This document shows, piece by piece, positions 8,794-17,600 of a stretch of DNA of 64,000 nt; position 1 is the stretch's first letter, and the number at the start of each line of letters is the position of its first letter. The position numbers and the translations under genes were made by a program. Under the pieces are notes generated by a model, which did not search any database, was not told where the DNA came from, and saw only the letters and a program-made list of their open reading frames with translations. The stretch is from Variovorax paradoxus (GTDB taxonomy: Bacteria > Pseudomonadota > Gammaproteobacteria > Burkholderiales > Burkholderiaceae_C). The DNA lies in assembly GCF_029919115.1 (NCBI RefSeq), contig NZ_CP123990.1, forward strand, positions 3,870,501 to 3,934,500, given 5' to 3'.

Positions 8794-9132
8794 TCAGCTG
8801 CCGCTGGCCGACTGCACCAGCGGCAACGAGGTCGACTGGCCGATCGATTCGGTCCCGCTCGCATGCGAGGCCGCGTAGGCGCCGGCCTCCACATCGGATA
8901 CCGAAATGGTCGAGTTCATGGCCGGTGCGCTGGTCGACTGGCCGATGGACTCGGTGCCGCTGGGCCGCGCGGCAGCCATCGCACCCGCCTGCACCTCGGG
9001 GTTTTCGGGCGAATTCATCTGCAACGGATGGTAGTCCGAGCCGTCGGTCGTCTCGGCTGACGCATGAACGGCACCCAGCGCCGCAAACGCGGCAAAGGAA
9101 CCAAGGGCAAGAAGCTTGAAGGAAGTGCGCAT
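8794..9132 (-). CDS. Small exported protein with a duplicated SGTESIGQST motif
   Basis: A 112-residue protein. ATG 9132 starts a clear signal peptide (MRTSFKLLALGSFAAFAALG) with cleavage likely after ASA near residue 26. The mature part of about 85 residues holds two copies of a unit: AGAMAAARPSGTESIGQSTS and AGAYAASHASGTESIGQSTS, each preceded by an acidic EV/DVE segment. It has no cysteine and no catalytic motif. The gene lies 112 bases downstream of the histidine kinase on the same strand, so it may be in that regulon. Function is unknown; small periplasmic Burkholderiales proteins of this size are often stress-induced (inference). Confidence 0.7.
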   Translation of the reverse strand: MRTSFKLLALGSFAAFAALGAVHASAETTDGSDYHPLQMNSPENPEVQAGAMAAARPSGTESIGQSTSAPAMNSTISVSDVEAGAYAASHASGTESIGQSTSLPLVQSASGS

Positions 9133-9244
9133 GGTGTGTGCTCCTGATGGCGTTGTCTCCGGCCACCCGCCAGCGCGCGAACTGCGCGTGGCAGGGCCTG
9201 AACGCACTCTAGGCAGCCGGACTGAGCTGGCCGTGAGCGGTGAA

Positions 9245-10642
9245 TTAGCCCTGGATGAGCGACTTTGGCGGCGGAAGATGAACCCGCGCCATCAGTCCTG
9301 AACCACCCCCTTCCGTTTCAGCGCGGTTGCACAGTTCGATGCGCAAGCCGTGCCGCTCGGCCGCCGTGCGCGCAATGGCCAGCCCGAGCCCGCTGCCGCC
9401 CGCCGGGGCGCCCGGCACGCGAAAGAAGCGGTCGAACACACGGCCGATCGACGGACCGGGAATGCCCGGCCCGTTGTCCAGCACATCGACCACCGCATGA
9501 TCATCGGCTTCGTGCAGCCGCACATCGACCACGCCGCCTTCGGGCGCATAACGCAGCGCGTTGTCGATCAGGTTGTCGAACACGCTGCGCAACTCGGCGG
9601 CCGGTGCGTGCACCACGGGCGCAACCGATCCTTCGAAGCCGATGTCCACACGCCGCGCGTCGGCCAACACCATCAGCTGGCTCACGCTTTCACGCAACAG
9701 GGCTTCGATGTCGACCGGCTCGCCCGGAACGGGGCGGCCCGGCGCGTCTTGCCGCGAGAGGCTCAGCAGCTGTTCGATCAGGTGCTGCGCGCGCGTGACG
9801 CCGGCTTCGAGCTGGTTGAAGCGCTCGGCCGCCTCCCCGTCGGGAACGTGCGCGCGCAAGTTCTCGATCTGCAGGCCGATGGCGGCCATGGGCGTGCGCA
9901 GCTCGTGGGCTGCGTCCTGCACGAAGCGGCGCTGCGTGGCAAAGGCATTGCGCACGCGCGAGAGCAGGTGATTGAAAGCCTGTACCAGCGGCGCGATCTC
10001 GTCCGGCACACGCGCCAGCGAAAGATCGGTGAGGCTGCGCTCGTCCTGCGAGGCCACGTCGCGCGCCACCGCCCGGAGCGACCGCGAGGCCGCCGACACA
10101 ATGAGCCACAGGATCAGCAAGGCCAGCGGCAGCAGCAGCGCGATGGGCAGGCCTTCGAGCAGCGCGCGGCGCAGCGCACGGCGCCGGCGGTAGTCCTCGT
10201 TCTGCAGCACCTGCACGCGCGGCTGGTCGGCGCGCGGTCCGGGGTCGGCGGTGAACACGCGCCAGCGCGAATGCGTGTGCGCGCCGGTGCTCGCATCGCT
10301 GAAGCCCGGTCGCGATTGCAGAGGCACCGCGGCCAGCGGCGGCCACGAACTCGCAAGCAGCGTGCGGCCGTCGGCACTCCATATCTGCACCACGAAGGCG
10401 CCGCGTGCCAACGCAGCTTCGCCGTCGAGCGGGCGCGGCGTGCGGGGCGGATCGGTGCCCGCATGGGAGTCGGCCACGAGCCGCATCTGCTCGTCGAGTG
10501 CGTTGTGCACCAGGTCGCCATACGCGACGAAGGTGAACCATGCCGTGAGCGCCGCAGCCGCCACGTGCAGCGTGATGAGCCAGAACAGCAGCTGCGAGCG
10601 CAGCGAGCGCGGACGCCACAAGCGGCCCGGCATTGCGCTCAT
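9245..10642 (-). CDS. Sensor histidine kinase (QseC/PmrB/TctE-like)
   Basis: A 465-residue inner-membrane kinase. ATG 10642 overlaps the response-regulator stop (ATGA); an in-frame start five codons upstream is less likely. Transmembrane helices lie at about 18-40 and 162-185, enclosing a periplasmic sensor of about 120 residues. A HAMP-like segment leads to the H-box QDAAHELRTPMAAI with phospho-acceptor H246. Near the C-terminus are the N-box (DNLIDNALRYAP), G1 (VLDNGPGIPG) and G2 (GGSGLGLAIA). It phosphorylates the adjacent OmpR-type regulator. The signal is unknown; the QseB/PmrA-type operator upstream suggests a cation, polyamine or tricarboxylate-like cue (inference). Confidence 0.93.
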   Translation of the reverse strand: MSAMPGRLWRPRSLRSQLLFWLITLHVAAAALTAWFTFVAYGDLVHNALDEQMRLVADSHAGTDPPRTPRPLDGEAALARGAFVVQIWSADGRTLLASSWPPLAAVPLQSRPGFSDASTGAHTHSRWRVFTADPGPRADQPRVQVLQNEDYRRRRALRRALLEGLPIALLLPLALLILWLIVSAASRSLRAVARDVASQDERSLTDLSLARVPDEIAPLVQAFNHLLSRVRNAFATQRRFVQDAAHELRTPMAAIGLQIENLRAHVPDGEAAERFNQLEAGVTRAQHLIEQLLSLSRQDAPGRPVPGEPVDIEALLRESVSQLMVLADARRVDIGFEGSVAPVVHAPAAELRSVFDNLIDNALRYAPEGGVVDVRLHEADDHAVVDVLDNGPGIPGPSIGRVFDRFFRVPGAPAGGSGLGLAIARTAAERHGLRIELCNRAETEGGGSGLMARVHLPPPKSLIQG

Positions 10643-11295
10643 GCGACGACGCGCCACCCCAGCCCGCGCACGTTGCGGATCGACTCCGCACCGAGCTTGC
10701 GGCGCATGCCGTGGATCAGCACGTCGATGGCGTTGCTGGTCACTTCTTCGCCCCAGCCGTAGATGCGGTTCTCGAGCTGCTCGCGCGAGAGGATGGCGCC
10801 GGGCCGCTCGAGCAATGCATGCAGCAGCGCAAATTCCCTGGCCGTCAACGCCTCGCGCTCGCCGTGGATCACCACCTCGCGCGTGGTCAGGTCCAGCTGC
10901 ATCGCATTGCCGCCGATCAGCGAATGCGCAGCGCCGTCGCGCCTTCGCACCACCGCCCGCATGCGCGCGAGCAGCTCGCGGAATTCGAAGGGCTTGCGCA
11001 GGTAGTCGTCCGCGCCAAGGTCGAGGCTGTGGATGCGGTCGTCCAGCCCGTCGCGCGCGGTGAGCACCAGCACCGGCGTGGCGTCGCCGCGTTCGCGTGC
11101 GCGCCGCAGCACCTCGGTGCCGTCCTGGCGGGGCAGGCCCAGGTCGAGCAGCACGCAGGTGTAGCCGCCGTCGCCGAGCGCGCTTTGCGCCAGTTCGCCG
11201 TCGCGCACCCAGTCGGCCGACCAGCCCGCGCCCTCGAGCGCCTGCTTCAGGCTGCGCCCGATCATCTCGTCGTCTTCCACCAGCAGTACACGCAT
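10639..11295 (-). CDS. OmpR-family response regulator (QseB/PmrA/TctD-like)
   Basis: A 218-residue regulator. The receiver domain (1-115) has the acidic pair ED at 7-8, phospho-acceptor D51 (VLLDLGLP), the conserved Thr (VLTARD) and Lys (RKPFEF). The C-terminal winged helix (about 125-216) includes LTAREFALLHALLERPGAIL and NAIDVLIHGMRRKLG. It is the first gene of a two-gene operon; its stop overlaps the kinase start. A CTTAGG-N5-CTTAGG direct repeat 84 bases upstream is the expected type of binding site for this subfamily, so autoregulation is likely. Confidence 0.94.
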   Translation of the reverse strand: MRVLLVEDDEMIGRSLKQALEGAGWSADWVRDGELAQSALGDGGYTCVLLDLGLPRQDGTEVLRRARERGDATPVLVLTARDGLDDRIHSLDLGADDYLRKPFEFRELLARMRAVVRRRDGAAHSLIGGNAMQLDLTTREVVIHGEREALTAREFALLHALLERPGAILSREQLENRIYGWGEEVTSNAIDVLIHGMRRKLGAESIRNVRGLGWRVVA

Positions 11296-11378
11296 CGCGT
11301 CGACTCCTTGGGCGGCAGTAGCACGCGATCGGGACGACCGGCAGTGCCCTGCGCCGTGGCGCAGCCTAGGGGCGGAGT

Positions 11379-11395
11379 CTTAGGCGAGGCTTAGG
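11379..11395. promoter_or_regulatory. PmrA/QseB-type direct-repeat operator
   Basis: CTTAGG-N5-CTTAGG (11379-11384 and 11390-11395), with 11-bp periodicity, closely resembles the CTTAAG-N5-CTTAAG half-site arrangement known for PmrA/QseB-type OmpR regulators. It lies 84 bases before the response-regulator start. I infer that it autoregulates the operon. Confidence 0.6.
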
Positions 11396-11423
11396 ACCTG
11401 TCAACGCCGCGCGGGTAAAAAGC

Positions 11424-12530
11424 TCACAGCACGCGGACGTCGTGCCGTTCGCCTTCCCCGTCTGCTGCAAACGCAAGCAGCCGCATGGCCTCTTCCTGCG
11501 CGCCGAGCCGGTCGGCCTTCGACCAGCGCGTGAAGGGCTCCAGCACCACCGTGGCGGTGTTCTTCGCACGCTCGATCTTCCAGGTGCCCGCGACGAATCC
11601 GTCGAGCAGCACCGTGCCGCGCACGATGCCATTCACGGTGAACACCCGGGCGCGGTGCTCGTCGCTCATCACGCGGCTGCGGTCGGCATGCGAGAGCAGC
11701 AGGTTGTCCCATTCGGCGACCAGGCGCGGCGGCGCAGGCGTGTCGGGTTCGGGCCGGGGCGCGCGGGGCAGGTCGAACAGCTCCTGGCCCTGTTCGCCGG
11801 TGAACACGCGCAGTTGCGGCCGCAGGCGCTCGGCCACGGCCTTCCAGCCCGTGAGGCCCGACCATGCACCCGCATCGGCGAGCGTGGCGGGGCCGAAGGC
11901 CGCCAGGTAGCGCAGCAGCAGGTCGTCCTGCGTGGCGGGCGCCACGTCGGCGGCGGATTCGCCGAGCCACTCTGCAATGGGTTGCAGCTGTGCGCTCTGG
12001 TGCGAGTTCCAGCTGCCCGCGGGTGGCAGGTGCACCAGCGGCACGCTGTTGCGGATGAGTGCTGCGAGCGAAGCGGGCTCGCGGTCTTTCCATTGCAGCG
12101 CCAGCGCCTGCCCGAGCTCGGCACTGGCAAGCGGGCCTTCGCGCAGCAACGCCAACCCGGCCTTCACCACGGCCGGGTGGTCGATGCCTTCGAGGGCCCG
12201 CGCGTGGCTGCTGCCCCGCAATCCGCGCTGATGCACTGGCTCGAGCGGCGGCCGCCAGGCCAGCGCGTCCGTTGCGGCCATCAGGTGCAAGGTCGCGCGC
12301 ATCGTCGACATGCGCACGATGCGCCGCTTCTTCAGCGCCTCGGTCAGCTGTTCGCGCCGAAAGCCTTCGAGGCGGCTCCACAAGCCGATGTAAGGCGGGT
12401 TGGGCGCCTGCGCCTGCAGGCCCGCCAGTCTTTCGATGGCCTGCGTGACGGTCGCCTTGCGCCGCTCCAGCAGCATCTGCCGCGCCAAGGTGGCCCGGTT
12501 CAATGCGCGCCGGCTCAAGACCGCGGCCAT
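11424..12530 (-). CDS. Winged-helix DNA-binding protein, AlkZ/YcaQ (HTH_42) family, putative DNA glycosylase
   Basis: A 368-residue protein. The N-terminus matches the HTH_42 superfamily: LARQMLLERR at 15-24, then RLAGLQAQAPNPPYIGLWSR, containing the Q39-x-Q41 motif. AlkZ-type glycosylases use QxQ and YcaQ/AlkX-type enzymes QxD, so this is closer to AlkZ. Later segments VAEWDNLLLSHADRSR and VNGIVRGTVLLDGFVAGTWK are typical of the family's C-terminal beta-barrel. Known members excise bulky alkylated bases or unhook interstrand crosslinks and often sit in antibiotic clusters; no such cluster is visible here. The pseudouridine synthase stops 10 bases upstream on the same strand, so they are probably co-transcribed. 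Confidence 0.82.
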   Translation of the reverse strand: MAAVLSRRALNRATLARQMLLERRKATVTQAIERLAGLQAQAPNPPYIGLWSRLEGFRREQLTEALKKRRIVRMSTMRATLHLMAATDALAWRPPLEPVHQRGLRGSSHARALEGIDHPAVVKAGLALLREGPLASAELGQALALQWKDREPASLAALIRNSVPLVHLPPAGSWNSHQSAQLQPIAEWLGESAADVAPATQDDLLLRYLAAFGPATLADAGAWSGLTGWKAVAERLRPQLRVFTGEQGQELFDLPRAPRPEPDTPAPPRLVAEWDNLLLSHADRSRVMSDEHRARVFTVNGIVRGTVLLDGFVAGTWKIERAKNTATVVLEPFTRWSKADRLGAQEEAMRLLAFAADGEGERHDVRVL

Positions 12531-12540
12531 CGGCGAAGGC

Positions 12541-13365
12541 TCAGAACTTCTCGTGCGGGCCGAGGTAGCGCCACTGCCCCACGGGCAGGTTGCCGAGCAT
12601 CACCTTGCCGATCCGCACGCGCTTCAGGCCCACCACCTTCAGGCCGACCAGCTCGCACATGCGGCGGATCTGGCGTTTCTTGCCCTCGGTGAGCACAAAG
12701 CGCAGTTGCTCGGGGTTCTGCCATTCGACGCGCGCCGGCTTGAGCGGCTGGCCGTCCAGGCTCAGGCCGTGGCGCAGCTTGGCGAGCATGGCGGGCGGAA
12801 AAACCGCCTGCACGTTGGTCGTGACGGGATCGTCGTCGTCCATGCGCACCAGCTGCCCGGTGGGCGCGGGCTGGCCCAGGCCGTGGTAGGCCACGCGCAC
12901 CAGGTATTCCTTCTCCATCACCGAGTCTTCGCCGATCAGCTGGCGCGCGACGCGCCCGTCCTGCGTCATGACCAGGAGGCCGATCGAATCGATGTCGAGC
13001 CGGCCGCACGGCGCAAGGCCGCGCAGCTGCTGCGGGCTGAAGAAGAAGCGCGCGTTGTCTTCGGCCCAGCGGTTCTGCGGCGTGAAGAGCGTCACCGCCG
13101 GCTCGTGGCCGTCCTCGGCCTGGCCGCTCACGTAGCCGATGGGCTTGTTGATCAGGATGGTGACCTGGTTCGCCTGCTGGCCCTTGGCGGCCTTGTCCAC
13201 CTCGATGCGGTCGGACGGCGTGACCTTCACGCCCATTTCGGCCGGCTTGCCGTTCACCTTCACCCAGCCGTTGGCGATCCACTCGTCGGCCTCGCGGCGC
13301 GAGCAGAGGCCCAGCTCGGCCATGCGTTTGTTGAGGCGTACAGGTGCGGCGGGAGCGTCAGTCAT
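12541..13365 (-). CDS. RsuA/RluB/RluF-family RNA pseudouridine synthase
   Basis: A 274-residue enzyme that isomerises uridine to pseudouridine in rRNA or tRNA. ATG 13365 ([18 protein letters not shown]) is preferred over ATG 13383. An S4 RNA-binding domain (about 9-60) has [20 protein letters not shown]. The catalytic domain has [17 protein letters not shown], where the Asp after GRL is the expected nucleophile, then KEYLVRV and [20 protein letters not shown]. The length and the C-terminal LPVGQWRYL fit RluF-like enzymes, but RluB/RluE cannot be excluded. It is divergent from the glycosyltransferase at 13433. Confidence 0.9.
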   Translation of the reverse strand: MTDAPAAPVRLNKRMAELGLCSRREADEWIANGWVKVNGKPAEMGVKVTPSDRIEVDKAAKGQQANQVTILINKPIGYVSGQAEDGHEPAVTLFTPQNRWAEDNARFFFSPQQLRGLAPCGRLDIDSIGLLVMTQDGRVARQLIGEDSVMEKEYLVRVAYHGLGQPAPTGQLVRMDDDDPVTTNVQAVFPPAMLAKLRHGLSLDGQPLKPARVEWQNPEQLRFVLTEGKKRQIRRMCELVGLKVVGLKRVRIGKVMLGNLPVGQWRYLGPHEKF

Positions 13366-13432
13366 GCCCGCATTTTCGCCCATGGTCGGTGTCGGCGGGA
13401 TGTGTCGCATTGCATGGGGATAATGCGCGCCA

Positions 13433-14599
13433 ATGGCCAGCCGACGGCCCCGGACCCGAATGACAAAAATCCTGATCCTCAGTGTGAGCGCCGGCAACGG
13501 CCATGTGCGCGCAGCGCAAGCCCTCGAAGCCGCCATGCAATCGGCCCCGCCGCACACGGCGGTCCACATCGATGCCATGGCCCATGTGGCCGGCGGTTTT
13601 CGGAAGGTGTACACCGACTGGTACATCCAGCTCGTGAACCGCGCACCGGAGCTTTGGTCTTACCTGCACCAGCGCGCCGACGCCACGCCGCACCACGCGC
13701 CCTCGCAGCGGCTGCGCCGCGGCATCGAGCGGCTGAGCACCGGCGCCCTGGTGCGCGAGATACGCCGCGAGAAGCCCAATGCCGTGATCTGCACCCACTT
13801 TCTGCCGGCCGAGCTGCTGATGCGCGAGCGCAACCGCCGACGCATCGACTTTCCGGTGTGGCTGCAGATCACCGACTACGACCTGCACAACATGTGGCTG
13901 GTGCCGGGCATGGCGGGCTACCTGGCCGCGACGGAAGAAGTGGCCTTCAGGCTGCGGGCGCGCGGCATTCCGGCCGAACGCATCCATGTGACGGGCATTC
14001 CGGTGATGCCGGCTTTCTCCGAGCCCGATGCACCGGCCCTCGCGCGCGATGCCTGCGCCGCGGCGCTCGGCCTCGACCCCGCGCGGCCTGTGCTGCTGAT
14101 GGCCTCGGGCGGTGCGGGTGTCGGCGACCTGCCGAGCATGGTGGAACGCGTGCTTTCGCTGGGCGGGGACAGCGGCTTCCAGGTCATTGCCGTGGCGGGC
14201 CGCAACGCCGAGGCGTACACCAGGCTGCAGGCGGTGGCCGCGCGCCACCCCGGCCGCGTGGTGGCCATCGGCTTCACGAACGAAATGCACAAGCTCATGG
14301 CCGCAGCCGACCTGGTGGTGACCAAGCCCGGCGGACTCACGGTGTCGGAATGCCTCGCGCTCGGCAAGCCGATGCTGCTGATATCGCCGATTCCGGGGCA
14401 GGAAGAGCACAACGCCGGCTTTCTGATGGAAGAAGGCGCGGCCTGGCTCGCCTACGACGCGATCGGCCTCGACTACAAGGTGGCGCGCCTGATGGCCGAC
14501 CCCGCCAAGCTGGCCGACATGGCCCGCCGCAGCCGCGCGCTCGGCAAGCCGCGTGCGGCGGCCGCGGTGCTGCAGCGCGTATTGGGTGAAGCCGCATGA
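13433..14599 (+). CDS. MGDG-synthase-like (GT28-type) glycosyltransferase, putative diacylglycerol glycosyltransferase
   Basis: A 388-residue protein (379 if it starts at ATG 13460; neither start has a strong ribosome-binding site). The N-terminal acceptor domain opens with [20 protein letters not shown], the hallmark of MGDG synthases and UgtP-like processive diacylglycerol glucosyltransferases. The C-terminal donor domain has [20 protein letters not shown], then [17 protein letters not shown] and [13 protein letters not shown]. The predicted role is transfer of a sugar to a membrane lipid at the inner-membrane surface. The next two genes overlap by ATGA, giving a tightly coupled three-gene operon. 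The acceptor lipid is inferred from the family only. Confidence 0.85.
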   Translation: MASRRPRTRMTKILILSVSAGNGHVRAAQALEAAMQSAPPHTAVHIDAMAHVAGGFRKVYTDWYIQLVNRAPELWSYLHQRADATPHHAPSQRLRRGIERLSTGALVREIRREKPNAVICTHFLPAELLMRERNRRRIDFPVWLQITDYDLHNMWLVPGMAGYLAATEEVAFRLRARGIPAERIHVTGIPVMPAFSEPDAPALARDACAAALGLDPARPVLLMASGGAGVGDLPSMVERVLSLGGDSGFQVIAVAGRNAEAYTRLQAVAARHPGRVVAIGFTNEMHKLMAAADLVVTKPGGLTVSECLALGKPMLLISPIPGQEEHNAGFLMEEGAAWLAYDAIGLDYKVARLMADPAKLADMARRSRALGKPRAAAAVLQRVLGEAA

Positions 14600-15087
14600 C
14601 CGGCGCCACCGAAAAAACGGGCGTGTCCCGCACCATCGGCTACCTGGCCTGGGTGGTGGTGATGGCCTTCTTCTTTGCGAATGCCGAGATCCAGATCGAA
14701 GGCGGTGCGGGCTGGGCCACGTCGCTGCCCACCTGGCGCATCGAGAACAACATCTGGCTCGACATTTTCTGGGGCGGCCGCGCGATGACGGGCTATCACG
14801 CCTGGGTCTTCACCTTCATGGCGCTGGTGTTCTTTGCGCCCTTGGCCTTCAACGGCCGCTGGACGTGGCGCGACGTGGGCCTGGCCGTTGCGGGCTTGAT
14901 CGTCTTCTGGGTCTGCGAAGACTTCCTGTGGTTCATCATCAACCCGGCCTTCGGCTGGGCGCGCTTCAATCCGGTCGATGCGTTCTGGCACAAGCACTGG
15001 GTCTGGGGCGCGCCGGTCGACTACTGGGGCGGTCTGGCGGTGGCCTTGCTGATCCTGGTGACCCGGCACTGGCGGCGCGCGAAATGA
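14596..15087 (+). CDS. Integral membrane protein of unknown function
   Basis: A 163-residue protein whose ATG overlaps the upstream glycosyltransferase stop (ATGA). Four hydrophobic helices are apparent at about 12-29, 68-86, 93-114 and 138-158. It has many aromatic residues, such as WVCEDFLWFIINPAFGWARF and FWHKHWVWGAPVDYWGG, and conserved-looking charged residues (E107, D108) inside a helix. I recognise no family. Its place between a glycolipid-type glycosyltransferase and a phosphatase suggests a membrane lipid-handling partner (inference). Confidence 0.72.
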   Translation: MTGATEKTGVSRTIGYLAWVVVMAFFFANAEIQIEGGAGWATSLPTWRIENNIWLDIFWGGRAMTGYHAWVFTFMALVFFAPLAFNGRWTWRDVGLAVAGLIVFWVCEDFLWFIINPAFGWARFNPVDAFWHKHWVWGAPVDYWGGLAVALLILVTRHWRRAK

Positions 15088-15659
15088 GCATGAAGCGGGC
15101 AAAACGCAAAGACCGCGACGACGCCGCAGCGCACGCCGTGCCGCGCCCCGGGCACTGGGCCGATCCGCTCGACACGCTCCAGGTCGAAAACCTGCACCGC
15201 ATCACGCCCACGCTGTACCGCAGCGCGCAGCCGCGCATCGCCAATGTGGCGGCGCTGAAGGCCCTGGGCATTCGCACCATCGTGAGCCTGCGCTCGTTCA
15301 ACGACGACCGGAAGGTGTTCGCGGGCAGCGGCATCCGGCTGGTGCGCGTGCCGATCAACACCTGGTCCATCGACGACACCAAGGTGCTGCGCGCGCTGGT
15401 GGCCATACGAGAGGCCGAAAAGCAGGGCCCGGTGCTGATCCACTGCATGCACGGCGCAGACCGCACCGGCGTGGTGGCGGCGGTCTATCGCATGGCGGTG
15501 CAGGGCTGGGACAAGGAGAGCGCGCGCCTCGAGATGCTGCGCGGCGGCTACGGCTATCACACGCTGTGGCGCAACATTCCGCGCTACATCGACCGGCTCG
15601 ATCCGGAGAAGATGCGCCATGCGCTGGACCACGCGCCGCTGATTCCCGTGGTGTCCTGA
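15084..15659 (+). CDS. Cys-based (dual-specificity/PTP-like) phosphatase
   Basis: A 191-residue protein whose ATG overlaps the preceding stop (ATGA). The active-site loop HCMHGADRTG fits HCx5R with the general-acid region upstream (VPINTWSIDDTK). The N-terminal segment NLHRITPTLYRSAQPRIANV resembles DSP-type bacterial phosphatases that act on phosphoproteins or phospholipids such as phosphatidylglycerophosphate. A Lys/Arg-rich N-terminus (MSMKRAKRKDRDD) could aid membrane association. Third gene of the glycosyltransferase-membrane protein-phosphatase operon; a lipid phosphate substrate is plausible but unproven. Confidence 0.85.
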   Translation: MSMKRAKRKDRDDAAAHAVPRPGHWADPLDTLQVENLHRITPTLYRSAQPRIANVAALKALGIRTIVSLRSFNDDRKVFAGSGIRLVRVPINTWSIDDTKVLRALVAIREAEKQGPVLIHCMHGADRTGVVAAVYRMAVQGWDKESARLEMLRGGYGYHTLWRNIPRYIDRLDPEKMRHALDHAPLIPVVS

Positions 15660-15759
15660 AGGCGCCTGCAGACTTCGCGGGCCGCTCCTATACTGGCCGC
15701 CCCGTGGCCCTGGGGCCACCTTCGAACAGACCCTTCTCCAGGGTCGCAAGGGGCTCTTC

Positions 15760-16890
15760 ATGGCACTGCAACTGCGCTCTCTCATCCGCGCGAACGGCGA
15801 ACTCGAACTCTCGCTGCACGACGAACCGGTGCCCGAACCGCAGGCGCACGAAGTGGTGATCCGCGTCGAGGCGTCGCCCATGAACCCCTCGGACCTGGGC
15901 CTGCTGTTCGGCGCGGCCGACATGAGCACCGCCAAGGTCTCCGGCACGCCGGAGCGGCCCGTCGTGACGGCCACCGTGCCAGAGCGCGGCATGCCCATGA
16001 TGGCCGGGCGGCTGGACCAGTCGATGCCCGTAGGCAACGAAGGCGCCGGCGTGGTGGTGAAGGCCGGCTCGTCGGCCGCGGCGCAGGCGCTGCTCGGCAA
16101 GACGGTGGCCGCAATCGGCGGCGCCATGTATTCGCAGTACCGCGCCGTGGCGGCGGCCCAGTGCCTCGAACTGCCCGCGGGCACCGCGCCGGCCGAAGGC
16201 GCATCGTGCTTCGTGAACCCGCTCACGTCGCTCGGCATGGTCGAGACGATGCGCCGCGAAGGCCACAAGGCGCTGGTGCACACGGCCGCGGCTTCCAACC
16301 TGGGCCAGATGCTCAACAAGATCTGCCAGAAGGACGGCATCGACCTGGTCAACATCGTGCGCAAGCCCGAGCAGGAGGCGCTGCTGCGCAGCATCGGCGC
16401 GAAGTATGTGTGCAACGCGAGCTCGCCCAGCTTTCTTGAAGACCTGACGCAAGCCCTGGTCGAAACAGGCGCCACGCTCGCCTTCGACGCCACCGGCGGC
16501 GGCAAGCTCGCGGGGCAGATCCTCGGTTGCATGGAAGCGGCGCTGAACCGCACCGCGAAGGAATACAGCCGCTACGGCTCGACCACGCACAAGCAGGTCT
16601 ACATCTATGGCGGCCTCGACCGCTCGCCGACGGAGTTTGTGCGCAACTTCGGCATGGCGTGGGGCATGGGCGGGTGGCTGCTGTTTCCGTTCTTGCAGAA
16701 GCTGGGTGATGAAGGTGTGCAGCGTTTGAAGGCGCGGGTGGTTGCCGAATTGAAGACGACGTTTGCGAGCCGCTACACGCGCGAAGTCTCTTTGCTCGAG
16801 GCGCTGCAATTGGATGCCATCGGGGTGTATGGCAAGCAGGCGACGGGGGAGAAGTTCTTGTTGAATCCGAACAAGGGTGTGGTGGCCTGA
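15760..16890 (+). CDS. Zinc-binding-dehydrogenase-type MDR oxidoreductase
   Basis: A 376-residue medium-chain dehydrogenase/reductase. The N-terminal GroES-like domain contains HEVVIRVEASPMNPSDLGLL. A nonstandard insertion (about 50-88) precedes MPVGNEGAGVVVKAGSSAAA. The Rossmann domain has LVHTAAASNLGQMLNKICQK instead of a classical GxGxxG, and FDATGGGKLAGQIL follows. It lacks the cysteine zinc ligands of alcohol dehydrogenases, so an NAD(P)H:quinone or enoyl reductase role is likelier. Bases 15660-15759 upstream contain a -10-like TATACT at about 15690. The kdp operon converges on it, ending 11 bases downstream. Confidence 0.85.
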   Translation: MALQLRSLIRANGELELSLHDEPVPEPQAHEVVIRVEASPMNPSDLGLLFGAADMSTAKVSGTPERPVVTATVPERGMPMMAGRLDQSMPVGNEGAGVVVKAGSSAAAQALLGKTVAAIGGAMYSQYRAVAAAQCLELPAGTAPAEGASCFVNPLTSLGMVETMRREGHKALVHTAAASNLGQMLNKICQKDGIDLVNIVRKPEQEALLRSIGAKYVCNASSPSFLEDLTQALVETGATLAFDATGGGKLAGQILGCMEAALNRTAKEYSRYGSTTHKQVYIYGGLDRSPTEFVRNFGMAWGMGGWLLFPFLQKLGDEGVQRLKARVVAELKTTFASRYTREVSLLEALQLDAIGVYGKQATGEKFLLNPNKGVVA

Positions 16891-16901
16891 TCTCTTCTTG
16901 C

Positions 16902-17600
<699 letters not shown>

